A stretch of 35,309 nucleotides of DNA from Peribacillus simplex (GTDB lineage: Bacteria > Bacillota > Bacilli > Bacillales > DSM-1321), in contig NZ_LNNH01000046.1 of assembly GCF_001542915.1 (NCBI RefSeq), positions 125,813 through 161,121 of the forward strand. Reading direction: 5' to 3'. The notes beneath the pieces are model-generated. The model ran no database searches. It was not told the DNA's origin and worked only from the letters and a program-made list of their open reading frames with translations. Positions 1 to 7,790 of the stretch are shown in pieces. How positions within the stretch are numbered: the first letter of the stretch is position 1; the number at the start of each line of letters is the position of its first letter. Position numbers and translations under genes: made by a program.

Positions 1-38
1 ATATTATCTAGTTTTGAAGGAACAACGTTCCTCATATG

Positions 39-154
<116 letters not shown>

Positions 155-161
155 CATTTCA

Positions 162-189
162 AGATCAGCCATCCGGCTGGTCTTTTTTT
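162..189 (+). terminator. Terminator of the upstream rRNA operon
   Basis: Intrinsic terminator: AGATCAGCC pairs with GGCTGGTCT around a 4-base loop and is followed by seven T. It lies 7 bases after the 5S gene and closes the rRNA operon. No tRNA gene follows the 5S here. Confidence 0.9.
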
Positions 190-356
190 GCGAGATATAT
201 CCTTATCCACGCTGTATCCAACTGCATGAAGAAAGGAAGCGGCTATCAGCTTCAAATAATGATATTACTATATAGAATAGGTTAGGGCATATTATATTTG
301 AAGCATTTTTTATGATATATGGATAAATACGTCACCTTCTTTCTATATATTCTTAA

Positions 357-374
357 CCAGATGAAGACATCTGG
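357..374. repeat. Perfect inverted repeat upstream of recombinase gene
   Basis: CCAGATG-aaga-CATCTGG: 7-bp perfect arms and a 4-bp centre, ending 9 bp before the proposed -35 of the recombinase gene. There is no T run, so it is not a terminator. It could be an operator or a protein-binding site for the recombinase itself; that role is inference. Confidence 0.55.
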
Positions 375-383
375 ACAGAATTC

Positions 384-412
384 TTCGTTTCTGTAGGGAT
401 ATATGTTAAAAT
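384..412 (+). promoter_or_regulatory. Candidate sigma-A promoter of the recombinase gene
   Basis: TTCGTT, 17-bp spacer, TAAAAT with an extended -10 TG one base upstream (TG-T-TAAAAT). The -35 is poor but the extended -10 compensates. It leaves a leader of about 30 bases before the ATG at 450. Confidence 0.45.
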
Positions 413-449
413 TAACTTAGTTCTGAAACTGTCATTGGGGGAATAGCCG

Positions 450-1289
450 ATGGATACCTCTGCTAAAGATGAAATGATTTTTTCGTTTGCTGAATGGTTG
501 AGAGACCAAGGCAAATCAGATAATACGATCAAAACATATACTGGTGTCCTTTCACAGTTTTGTGACCAGACACAAAAGATATTGATGGAGATTGATTCTG
601 AAGATGTTCAGGATTATCTTGATAATTTAGAAAATTGCAAGAAAAGCCCAGGGACAATTGAAAAACACTATATCGCCCTAAATGTATTCTTCAAATTTTT
701 AGGAAAACCGCAAATAATGCTCTCTGTCGAGCGTAAGGTTAAAGAGCACAAGCATGAGGTGCCTGAAACTTTAAATATAAAAGAGCAGGAAATCCTGTTG
801 AGGGATATAGAAGCAGAGGGAAATCTAAGGAACATCGCCATCGTGTACCTGTTGTTGCATACTGGAATCCGTGTTTCTGAATTATGTGACTTAAATGGCT
901 CTGACGTCATCATGGATCAGGAGCGGAATTGCATACTAGTCAGAAATGCAAAAGGTGAAATCGATCGAACCATTCCCCTTACACAATCGGCGATTCAGCA
1001 TGTAAAGAATTATCTATACTCTTTAAAAGATAAAGCAGATCCTTTGTTCCTTTCGAGTTATAATCAAAGAATCACTCCGAGATCGGTTCAATATATATTG
1101 AAAAAATATAATGTGCATCCGCATAAATTGCGTCATACCTTTTGCCAAAGGCTAGTGGATAATGGGATAGATGTTCAAACGATATCCAAGCTTGCCGGTC
1201 ATAAAGATTTAAATGTGACAAAGCGTTATTTAAAGGAAAAATCACTGGATTTGGAAGATGCGATTGACCAAACATTCACCAAGCATTGA
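450..1289 (+). CDS. Solitary tyrosine recombinase / integrase
   Basis: 279-aa site-specific recombinase of the phage-integrase family, which cuts and rejoins DNA through a covalent phosphotyrosine. The N-terminal SAM-like core-binding domain is about residues 8-88, the catalytic domain about 108-265. The full catalytic set is visible: Arg141 (HTGIRVSEL), Lys168, His225 and Arg228 (HKLRHTF), His251 (LAGHKDL) and nucleophile Tyr260. It is shorter than XerC/XerD (about 300 aa) and is not obviously either. The ATG at 450 has a GGGG ribosome site 9 bases upstream. No excisionase, relaxase or phage gene is nearby; it sits alone 300 bp after an rRNA operon and is followed by its own terminator. It may be a relic of an integrated element or a domesticated recombinase. 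The family is certain; the target site is unknown. Confidence 0.9.
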   Translation: MDTSAKDEMIFSFAEWLRDQGKSDNTIKTYTGVLSQFCDQTQKILMEIDSEDVQDYLDNLENCKKSPGTIEKHYIALNVFFKFLGKPQIMLSVERKVKEHKHEVPETLNIKEQEILLRDIEAEGNLRNIAIVYLLLHTGIRVSELCDLNGSDVIMDQERNCILVRNAKGEIDRTIPLTQSAIQHVKNYLYSLKDKADPLFLSSYNQRITPRSVQYILKKYNVHPHKLRHTFCQRLVDNGIDVQTISKLAGHKDLNVTKRYLKEKSLDLEDAIDQTFTKH

Positions 1290-1303
1290 TTCATAGGTAA
1301 GTA

Positions 1304-1332
1304 AAAGGAAGGAACGGTCTTTCCTTTTTTTT
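1304..1332 (+). terminator. Terminator of the recombinase gene
   Basis: AAAGGAA pairs with TTCCTTT, followed by a run of T, 15 bp after the stop codon. Confidence 0.7.
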
Positions 1333-1606
1333 GTGTCATTTAAAGGACCTAAGCATTTCCTTGGAAATACAGGTATACGCCCAACCTTAGCTTATCGAAA
1401 GGAAGGGAGCGGGGCTTGAGGAGCTACTCGCGGTCTCTGCTGGGCTGTTTGGTATGTGTCTCCCTCGGTGAAATCAAATGATCCCAGGCCGGGTTTTATC
1501 CTCCAACTTTTATCCTGCCTTCCGGGGCCGCTGATAACGGCACGACGACGTTATAGGCAATTTTAATCGATCCGCTCGCCCAAAGACCTCACTGAGGGCT
1601 TTTTTA
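1333..1606. other. Unexplained intergenic stretch between terminators
   Basis: No convincing coding frame on either strand. The sequence is more GC-rich and less A/T-tracted than other gaps in the window. It carries a 9-base direct repeat TTTTATCCT (around 1496 and 1509) and a purine-rich block near 1400-1440. Its right end is a plus-strand terminator-like hairpin (1582-1606). This layout could fit a small transcript ending there, or the decayed remains of a gene; the sequence alone does not decide. Confidence 0.35.
1582..1606 (+). terminator. Terminator-like hairpin with no gene assigned
   Basis: AAAG-a-CCTC loop ACT GAGG-g-CTTTTTT: an 8-bp stem with one A/G mismatch, then T6. It points in the plus direction, but the nearest plus-strand gene already has its own terminator 250 bp upstream, so a separate small transcript is possible. 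Confidence 0.5.
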
Positions 1607-1655
1607 GTATTATTTCCTTATTATCGTTTTGTTCAAGGTCCATTTCATTGTACAT

Positions 1656-1711
1656 AAAAAAGCCCTTGTAGGTCGCCACTTTTGTTAAGTGTCTGCTACA
1701 AGGGCTTTTTT
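1656..1711 (-). terminator. Terminator of swrC (long stem, potentially bidirectional)
   Basis: A perfect 16-bp stem (AAAAAAGCCCTTGTAG with CTACAAGGGCTTTTTT) encloses a 24-base loop that holds a second small hairpin (CACTT/AAGTG). A and T tracts on both sides would let it stop transcription from either strand. It sits 9 bp past the swrC stop codon. Confidence 0.9.
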
Positions 1712-1720
1712 CAATGATCT

Positions 1721-4700
1721 TTATTTAGCTGCTTTTTTCTTCTTTTTACCTATTTTCATGATTACTTCATATACTACCGGTACTATGACAAGTGTCAGCA
1801 AGGTGGAACTCACTAATCCGCCAATTACGGTAATTCCCAAGCCTTGTGAGATCAGGCCGCTGCCTTCCGCTCCTATGGCCAACGGAATTAAAGCACCGAT
1901 CGTAGCCAGGGCGGTCATCAAGATTGGGCGTAGACGGGTAGAGCCCGCCTCGAGCAGCGCTTCACGTGTAGATAATCCGGATTCTTCATTTTTGATTACC
2001 CGGTCCACCAATACGATGGCGTTGGTTACAACGATACCGATAAGCATGAGCACACCCATCATGGCTGAAACGCTAATGGTCTCACCGGCAATGAATAAGC
2101 CTACTAAAGCTCCGATTACCGTGAACGGTAAGGAGAATAGAATGGCGATCGGAGCTAACCCGCCATGGAAAGTGACGACAAGGACAAAGTATACGATTGC
2201 GATGGCTGCCAACATAGCGATTCCAAGCTGAGTGAACGATTCTTGGATATCTTCGGTCACACCACCATAGTCTACAGTGACACTTGCTGGAAGGTCTAAT
2301 TTATCAACTTCCTTTTGCACCTCTTTGGTTACTGCTGCAACATCATCCGATTTGATCGTTGCAGAAACGTCCGCGTAAATTTTTCCGTCGCGGCGGCTTA
2401 TCGTATCGGATGCCTTACCTTCCTCGATTTTAACAACCTCTTTCAAAGGTATTTCCATTCCCATTGGAGAAGTGATTTTCGTATTCTCGAGATCTTTTTT
2501 ATCTTCGAATGTCTTTTCTTCTGTCTCTACATAAACTTTGACTTCTTCTCCATCTTTCTTGATAGTGGTCAAAGCATCGTCTTTGTTCGAATTTGCAATG
2601 GACATGCCGACTTGGGCGGCTGTTAGTCCAAGTTCACTAAGTTTCTTCTGGTCTGTCACAAGTGTATATTGCTCATATGCATCGGATAGACTTGTATCGA
2701 CATCTTTCAATTGTTTATTTTTCTTCATGATGTTTTGAATATCATTGATTACCGGTTCAATGTCTTTTTGTGTATTTCCATAGACATAAAGAGTCGTTTC
2801 ATTGCTTGATGTAGATGTGAACTCTTGTTGCTTCCACGTTCCGGGAGAGTCAAGATTGGTCAGATATTTTATGATCTTTTCTTTCTTTTCCCCGAAGTTT
2901 TCGGTGTCTTCATCATAAAGCACATAGAAGAGCGCGGAATTACTGGAGCCGCCCATCATGCCGCTCATCATGTTTTCACCTAGTGTGTACTGGACTGTTT
3001 CAACATCATCCTTATCCATCAAGTACTTTTCTACTTTTTCCGTTTCCTTTTCAATATCCTCTTTTAACTCGCCTGGTGCTGGAGTATAAGTGACGATGAT
3101 CTGCTTCTCTTCATCTGCAGGCATGAAGCTGACGCCGATGCTTGGAATGAGGAATAAGCTGCCGACCAATAATACTATAGCTGTACCGAATGTAATCAAT
3201 TTATGGCTTAATGACCAATTCAGTGCCCTGCGGTAGAAACCGGATAGCTTGCTTGGTTTTTCTTCATGTGACTTCAACTCTTTTTCGGAAAGGCCGTTTT
3301 TAAATAATGAGTCTGCCATGGCCGGTACAAGAGTGATGGCAATGATTAATGATGCGACTAATGCAAACACCATCGTTAAAGCGAATGGCATGAATAGCTC
3401 GCCAACAGGTCCCGTAACGCTTGCCAATGGCAGATATACGGCTACAGTAACAATTGTTGATGAAAGGATAGGGATGAACATTTCCTTAGTGGCGGAACGA
3501 ATCAATTCGCCGCCTTTTAATTGTTCGCCTTTTAGTGCCATCCTTCGATAAATATTTTCGATTACCACTATTGAGTCATCGACGACTCGGCCAATCGCAA
3601 CAGTCATGGCTCCCAATGTCATGACATTTAGTGAGATATCCATTTGTTTGAGCACCAAAAGGGCTGCCAACAAGGATAGTGGAATCGAAATGACGGAGAT
3701 TAGGGTCGTTTTGAAGTTTCTTAGGAAAAGCATGATCACTATGACAGCAAACAGACAGCCGAAAATGGCCTTGCTAATCATCGTTTCGACAGAGTCCTTA
3801 ATCGGTTTTGCTTGGTCAAGCGTAGTATGTACGCCCACGCCTTTAAATTCATCTTTAAAATTGGAAACTTGGTCTTGAACTTCATCGACAATGGCGACTG
3901 TATCGGCATCAGGCGATCTTGTAACCTGTATTCCAATTGATTCGCTGCCGTTTGTCTTCGAAATGGACTCAGCCTTACCGATGATTTTCACGTCGGCAAT
4001 GTCCGATAATTTGACACTTTGCATTTGGGGAGCAGTTGGTGCCGTTCCTGGGGCCGCTTGATTAGCTTCCGCTTGCCCCTGTGCCGCCGGTGCTGTTTGT
4101 GCTTGTGCTCCTGCTTGTGCTTGTGCTTGTGCTCCTGCTTGTGCTCCGCCAGTTAAGGGGATCTTAATGTTTTTCAGGTCTTTTAGCGTGGAGATGTTAC
4201 CGTCAACCACGATCGTTTTTTCTTTATCGTCAAAGTTATATAAGCCAAGCGGCATGTTGACATTAGCGGCTTGAATGACCTTTTTTACGTCCTCTTCATT
4301 GAGCCCGTATTGTGCCATCTTTTTTTGATCGAATTCAAGGCTGCCTTCATTAACTTGTTGTCCTGAAATCGTTACGGATGTCACCCCGTCGATTCCTTCA
4401 AGTTTAGGAACTAACACATCCTCGACATTTGTTGTCAGGGCAGGCAAATCAGAATCCTTATCGGTTACACTAAGTGCGACAACCGGAAAAGCATTCAATT
4501 CCAACTTGGACACGCTTGGATCATCTACGCCATCAGGCAGTTCGAGCTTCTCCAATGCTTCTTTCACATCTTTTACAGCATCGTCCATGTCCGTATCATA
4601 ATCATATTGCAATTGGACGGAAGAAACATTGGCCATGGAAGACGAACTGACCAATTCTACTCCTGATAGATTGGTGACTTTTTGTTCAATTTGGTCTGTG

Positions 4701-4891
4701 AGTTTATCGGCTACTTCCTCAGGTGCAGCCCCGGGATATACGGTGGAGATGCTGATTAAAGGGGTGGAGATGTTTGGGATGGTTTCTTGTTTCATGTTTA
4801 AACCGGAATATAAACCTGCTGCAACGATGATGATTGTAAGCAACCAGATTGCCAGTTTATTCTTTAAAGAAAATTTGATTATCGAATTCAA
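1721..4891 (-). CDS. swrC: RND-family multidrug/surfactin exporter, SwrC-like
   Basis: 1056-aa proton-driven efflux permease of the RND (AcrB/MexB/SwrC) superfamily in the cytoplasmic membrane. In B. subtilis the homologue SwrC (YerP) exports surfactin. TM1 is near residues 10-30; two large extracytoplasmic loops follow TM1 and TM7; the TM4 proton-relay Asp pair is visible in GRVVDDSIVV. An Ala/Gln/Gly-rich low-complexity segment (about residues 248-292) interrupts the first large loop. I start at a TTG (4891) rather than an upstream ATG (4933): GGAGGG lies 8 bases before the TTG, the protein then begins MNSIIKFSLKNK as in SwrC, and the mapped -10 would put the ATG at the transcription start. 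It is divergent from the TetR-type gene, which probably represses it (inference). Confidence 0.93.
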   Translation of the reverse strand: MNSIIKFSLKNKLAIWLLTIIIVAAGLYSGLNMKQETIPNISTPLISISTVYPGAAPEEVADKLTDQIEQKVTNLSGVELVSSSSMANVSSVQLQYDYDTDMDDAVKDVKEALEKLELPDGVDDPSVSKLELNAFPVVALSVTDKDSDLPALTTNVEDVLVPKLEGIDGVTSVTISGQQVNEGSLEFDQKKMAQYGLNEEDVKKVIQAANVNMPLGLYNFDDKEKTIVVDGNISTLKDLKNIKIPLTGGAQAGAQAQAQAGAQAQTAPAAQGQAEANQAAPGTAPTAPQMQSVKLSDIADVKIIGKAESISKTNGSESIGIQVTRSPDADTVAIVDEVQDQVSNFKDEFKGVGVHTTLDQAKPIKDSVETMISKAIFGCLFAVIVIMLFLRNFKTTLISVISIPLSLLAALLVLKQMDISLNVMTLGAMTVAIGRVVDDSIVVIENIYRRMALKGEQLKGGELIRSATKEMFIPILSSTIVTVAVYLPLASVTGPVGELFMPFALTMVFALVASLIIAITLVPAMADSLFKNGLSEKELKSHEEKPSKLSGFYRRALNWSLSHKLITFGTAIVLLVGSLFLIPSIGVSFMPADEEKQIIVTYTPAPGELKEDIEKETEKVEKYLMDKDDVETVQYTLGENMMSGMMGGSSNSALFYVLYDEDTENFGEKKEKIIKYLTNLDSPGTWKQQEFTSTSSNETTLYVYGNTQKDIEPVINDIQNIMKKNKQLKDVDTSLSDAYEQYTLVTDQKKLSELGLTAAQVGMSIANSNKDDALTTIKKDGEEVKVYVETEEKTFEDKKDLENTKITSPMGMEIPLKEVVKIEEGKASDTISRRDGKIYADVSATIKSDDVAAVTKEVQKEVDKLDLPASVTVDYGGVTEDIQESFTQLGIAMLAAIAIVYFVLVVTFHGGLAPIAILFSLPFTVIGALVGLFIAGETISVSAMMGVLMLIGIVVTNAIVLVDRVIKNEESGLSTREALLEAGSTRLRPILMTALATIGALIPLAIGAEGSGLISQGLGITVIGGLVSSTLLTLVIVPVVYEVIMKIGKKKKKAAK
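4016..4150 (-). repeat. In-frame low-complexity repeat within swrC
   Basis: Short tandem units coding for Ala-Gln and Gly-Ala-Gln (minus-strand alternation of GCACAAGC-type units, clearest at 4091-4147), followed by Ala/Pro/Gln-rich sequence. It is inserted in the first extracytoplasmic loop of the exporter. Tandem units of 6 bp can change number in frame by slippage. Confidence 0.7.
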
Positions 4892-4918
4892 GCTTTGTAC
4901 CCTCCATACATAAGATTG

Positions 4919-4932
4919 TGACCAGCCGGTCA
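4919..4932. promoter_or_regulatory. Candidate operator in the swrC leader
   Basis: TGACC-agcc-GGTCA, an inverted repeat with 5-bp arms and a 4-bp centre, immediately downstream of the predicted swrC transcription start. This is a typical place for a TetR-family repressor to block transcription. Assignment to the adjacent regulator is inference. Confidence 0.45.
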
Positions 4933-4940
4933 TAGACTCA

Positions 4941-4969
4941 AATATATAGCATATTAATTACGATTGCAA
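4941..4969 (-). promoter_or_regulatory. Sigma-A promoter of swrC
   Basis: Read on the minus strand: TTGCAA, 17-bp spacer, TATATT. Transcription would start near 4933-4935, leaving about 43 bases of leader to the TTG start codon. Confidence 0.7.
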
Positions 4970-4994
4970 CAGATAGTAATCCGTAGTCATATCA

Positions 4995-5023
4995 TTGAGG
5001 TTTCAAGGGTTTTGAGATACAAT
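4995..5023 (+). promoter_or_regulatory. Sigma-A promoter of the TetR-type regulator
   Basis: TTGAGG, 17-bp spacer, TACAAT. Transcription would start near 5030, which favours the ATG at 5083 over an ATG at 5041 only about 11 bases downstream. It is back-to-back with the swrC promoter. Confidence 0.75.
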
Positions 5024-5082
5024 GTGGATGAAGTGACTCGATGGTCATACAGGGACAATATTTTAAGGATAGGATGGATCTG

Positions 5083-5958
5083 ATGAATGAAAAACATAAA
5101 TTGATCATAGATAAATCGGTAGAGCTTTTCTCGGAGAAGGGCTATCATGCTACCTCGGTTCAAGAGATTGCCGAAAAGTGCGGGATAGCAAAGGGGTCTT
5201 TTTATAATTATTTTAAATCGAAGGAAGAGCTGCTCGTATCCATTTTCAAGTACTTCTATGAAGCGTTGACGGACGCTTTGCTCGATTGGGAGCTTGATGT
5301 TTCTTTGTCCAATAAAGACAGGTTTCTAGGGCAAATCTCCGTTCAAATTGAACATATGACGGGGAATACCAACTTAATTCAAATGCTGATGCAGGAGCAG
5401 ATGGTACATATCAGTAAAGAACTGGATCAGTTCTTGCATTATATCCATGAAGAAGGGATGATTTGGTTCCAGCGTAAAATTACGGAGTTATACCCGGAAC
5501 TGCCTGCAGAATTTCTGCCGGACTGCACAGTCATGCTGGATTCATTGTTCAAAGGATATATGGGCATCCTCATGAGGAAAAAAGATGCTTTTGATGTGGA
5601 ATTATTCCCTAACTTCTTTTTGAATCGGTTGGATTCGATAATCGCAAGCCTGCAAAACATGGAAGACCCACTATTGAAGCACTTTCCTTTGCCGAATTGC
5701 ACGTTGCATGACATTAATCCAAAAGAGGAAATCCTTTTGATCATCACTAAACTATTGGAAATGGAAACCCAAGAAGAAGGAAGGAAAGCGAGTAAAAATA
5801 CGAAAGCATTGAGTGCGATTCAAGAAGAGCTATCTAACGGTAAGCCAAGATCGATAATATTGGAGAGCCTTTTATTATTCTTGGAAAAAAGTGATAAGAA
5901 GGGCCCCTTATATTCAAAGCTTGTCTTAACGATGAAGGAATATTTAACGAATATATGA
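5083..5958 (+). CDS. TetR/AcrR-family transcriptional regulator
   Basis: 291-aa dimeric DNA-binding repressor family member. The N-terminal TetR domain (residues about 5-52) shows the standard pattern: KLIIDKSVELFSEKGYHATS, then VQEIAEKCGIAKGSFYNYF as helix-turn-helix. The C-terminal 230 residues are a helical ligand and dimerisation domain without recognisable motifs. It is longer than typical TetR proteins (about 200 aa), like B. subtilis YerO (same position beside swrC). The ATG at 5083 was chosen because AGGATGG lies just upstream and the promoter at 4995-5023 leaves too little leader for the ATG at 5041; an ATG at 5074 is also possible. Likely represses the divergent exporter gene and itself (inference). 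Confidence 0.9.
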   Translation: MNEKHKLIIDKSVELFSEKGYHATSVQEIAEKCGIAKGSFYNYFKSKEELLVSIFKYFYEALTDALLDWELDVSLSNKDRFLGQISVQIEHMTGNTNLIQMLMQEQMVHISKELDQFLHYIHEEGMIWFQRKITELYPELPAEFLPDCTVMLDSLFKGYMGILMRKKDAFDVELFPNFFLNRLDSIIASLQNMEDPLLKHFPLPNCTLHDINPKEEILLIITKLLEMETQEEGRKASKNTKALSAIQEELSNGKPRSIILESLLLFLEKSDKKGPLYSKLVLTMKEYLTNI

Positions 5959-5963
5959 AAGAA

Positions 5964-5987
5964 AGGGGCGCAACGCCTCTTTTTTTT
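5964..5987 (+). terminator. Terminator of the TetR-type gene
   Basis: AGGGGCG-caa-CGCCTCT stem followed by seven T, beginning 5 bp past the stop codon. Confidence 0.85.
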
Positions 5988-6099
5988 ATAGAGTACGTAA
6001 ATTACATTTAGTCATGAGTGCGTTTCAAATGATATGGTTTAGGAGAAAGTATAGGTAGTGAAATGTGATTTGTTCATTATACGTATAGGGGGGAAGATC

Positions 6100-6996
6100 A
6101 TGAGATGGAAAAAAGGAATGCTGATTTATAACGAGAATGCAGGTAATCACAAACTGGCAAGAAACCTCGAAGGTTGTCTTCCGGTGATTGCACCACAAAT
6201 AGATGAGTTCCTTATTATGAAAACCAAAGAAAAAGGCGATGCTCACCGTTTTTGCTTGGAATATGGGGAAGAGATGGATGTAGTTTTCGTATTAGGAGGA
6301 GATGGAACAGTCCATGAGTGTGTAAACGGTCTATCACCACTTGCGAAGCGGCCGTTGTTCGGTGTTTTACCTGGAGGGACCTGCAATGATTTTTCCAGGA
6401 CGTTAAACATTCCCCAAAATGTTCGCCAAGCTGCGGAGGCCCTTGTTAATGGCAAGGTTCGTCCCATTGACATCGGGGTGGCCAATGATGTGTATTTCTC
6501 TAATTTCTGGGGAATTGGACTTGTTTCCGAGACCTCGAACAATATTGATGATCAGGAAAAAAACCGGTTCGGAAAGATCGGTTCCTTATTAAGCGCGATA
6601 AGGACGATTGGAGATAATGACGGCTTCCAATTCAAAGTCGAATTTGATGGGAAACAGATGGAAGGGGAAGCGCTCATGATTTTGGTCATGAATGGCTCAT
6701 TCATCGGGACCAATGTTTTGCCTTTTCCGATGCTGAATCCTGATGATGGGAAATTAGGCGTTGCCATTTTGGAAAATGCAAACTTTAGTACTTTTTTAGA
6801 ATTAATAACGATGAAACGTGAATGGTCCGAAAATCTCGGTTCGAATTCCGGAGTGACTTATGTACAGGGCAGTAATTTAACTATTGAAACGAAGACGCCG
6901 CTTGATGTGGACATGGATGGAGAAAACTATAGCAGCCAGACTCCTGCGGGAATTAAGGTGCTTGAACACCATTTATCGGTATTAACCCCAAGTTAG
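6100..6996 (+). CDS. Diacylglycerol kinase-family lipid kinase (BmrU/YegS-like)
   Basis: 298-aa soluble lipid kinase of the DAGK catalytic family, which phosphorylates diacylglycerol or a related lipid at the membrane with ATP. The glycine-rich nucleotide-binding loop GGDGT is at residues 66-70 (FVLGGDGTVHE) and the second conserved motif PGGTCNDFSR at 91-100. LIYNENAG near the start matches the usual LIYNPxAG. Length is normal. The ATG at 6100 has a very strong site (GGGGGGAAG) 5 bases upstream; a GTG at 6058 is unlikely. It resembles BmrU more than the essential housekeeping DgkB, because of PGGTCNDFSRTL and the NFWGIGLVSE segment. The true lipid substrate cannot be read from sequence. Confidence 0.9.
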   Translation: MRWKKGMLIYNENAGNHKLARNLEGCLPVIAPQIDEFLIMKTKEKGDAHRFCLEYGEEMDVVFVLGGDGTVHECVNGLSPLAKRPLFGVLPGGTCNDFSRTLNIPQNVRQAAEALVNGKVRPIDIGVANDVYFSNFWGIGLVSETSNNIDDQEKNRFGKIGSLLSAIRTIGDNDGFQFKVEFDGKQMEGEALMILVMNGSFIGTNVLPFPMLNPDDGKLGVAILENANFSTFLELITMKREWSENLGSNSGVTYVQGSNLTIETKTPLDVDMDGENYSSQTPAGIKVLEHHLSVLTPS

Positions 6997-7030
6997 AGAA
7001 GAGCGGGGGTTAATTATGTGTTTTTTGTTT
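6982..7030 (+). terminator. Terminator overlapping the lipid-kinase stop
   Basis: A perfect 8-bp stem TTAACCCC/GGGGTTAA spans the last codons and stop codon, followed a few bases later by TTTTTTG-TTTT. The loop is 16 bases. The T tract is offset by 7 bases, so strength is uncertain. Confidence 0.5.
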
Positions 7031-7112
7031 TAATGGTTCCTTATATCTGCAATTGTTTCCAAAATAAGATAAAATATTAGAAGAAAGATCAATTTTTGCA
7101 GGGGGAACACAT

Positions 7113-7775
7113 ATGGTTTACCAGGTAAGATTGTTAAAGGGCATTTTTGAGCCTGACAGGAGTCGTTATCAGCTGCAAAATGCTGAGGCGATCACTCGAC
7201 TTGGAAGTAAATTGCTATTGTTATATTTTCTTAGTCTTATTGTATTTGCCATTGGTGGATATTTTGGGATTGGTTCCGAAACCTTTTCCAAGCAAATCAC
7301 GACGATGAGTATGAATGAATTCGAAGCGGGTAAGCTGCTGATCATGGGCGGCAATATGATTGCCGGTCTCCTTTACCCTTCTTTATACATATTTTTAGCG
7401 TCTCTCTATTTTTGGATGATCGGGGATGTCCCATACATAAAAGTAGTAATCGTTCAAATGATCCTATTTTGCTTGCAGTTATTGGAAAAGGTTTTGCTGA
7501 TTCCGATGTTCATATTGTTACATGTAGGAAACGACGGCAATCCTTTTTCACTCGGAGTCATAAGTCAGCATTTTCTCAGCAATGATTACTTTATACATGT
7601 TTTCAGTGAAATCACCATTTTTCAATTGCTGATCATATCCCTGCAATACTTCTATATAAAGGGATTTTCAGAACGAAATCATTATTTGATTTTTTTATTG
7701 GTTGCGCTATTCTATTTGGTCACATGGTTTGCCAAAGCCTTTTTGGCATACATACATGTGGGAGTATTTGTCTAA
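7113..7775 (+). CDS. Yip1-type integral membrane protein (YknW-like)
   Basis: 220-aa polytopic membrane protein with about five hydrophobic segments: near residues 33-52, 84-105, 110-136, 163-182 and 191-212. The pattern and length fit the bacterial Yip1 family. In B. subtilis YknW (231 aa) is such a protein and is encoded directly before the adaptor YknX and the ABC transporter YknYZ. Here too the next gene, 15 bp downstream, is a HlyD-type adaptor, which supports the assignment. A GGGGG ribosome site lies 6 bases before the ATG. No ABC ATPase or permease gene follows. The molecular role of Yip1-type proteins in bacteria is largely assumed to be assembly or support of the transporter. Confidence 0.75.
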   Translation: MVYQVRLLKGIFEPDRSRYQLQNAEAITRLGSKLLLLYFLSLIVFAIGGYFGIGSETFSKQITTMSMNEFEAGKLLIMGGNMIAGLLYPSLYIFLASLYFWMIGDVPYIKVVIVQMILFCLQLLEKVLLIPMFILLHVGNDGNPFSLGVISQHFLSNDYFIHVFSEITIFQLLIISLQYFYIKGFSERNHYLIFLLVALFYLVTWFAKAFLAYIHVGVFV

Positions 7776-7790
7776 GGCGGGTGAAGGGGA

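Noticed and set aside
1689..2231. 180-codon open frame antisense to swrC
   Set aside because: The opposite strand encodes conserved RND membrane domains; this frame is a by-product of their codon use and has no ribosome site.
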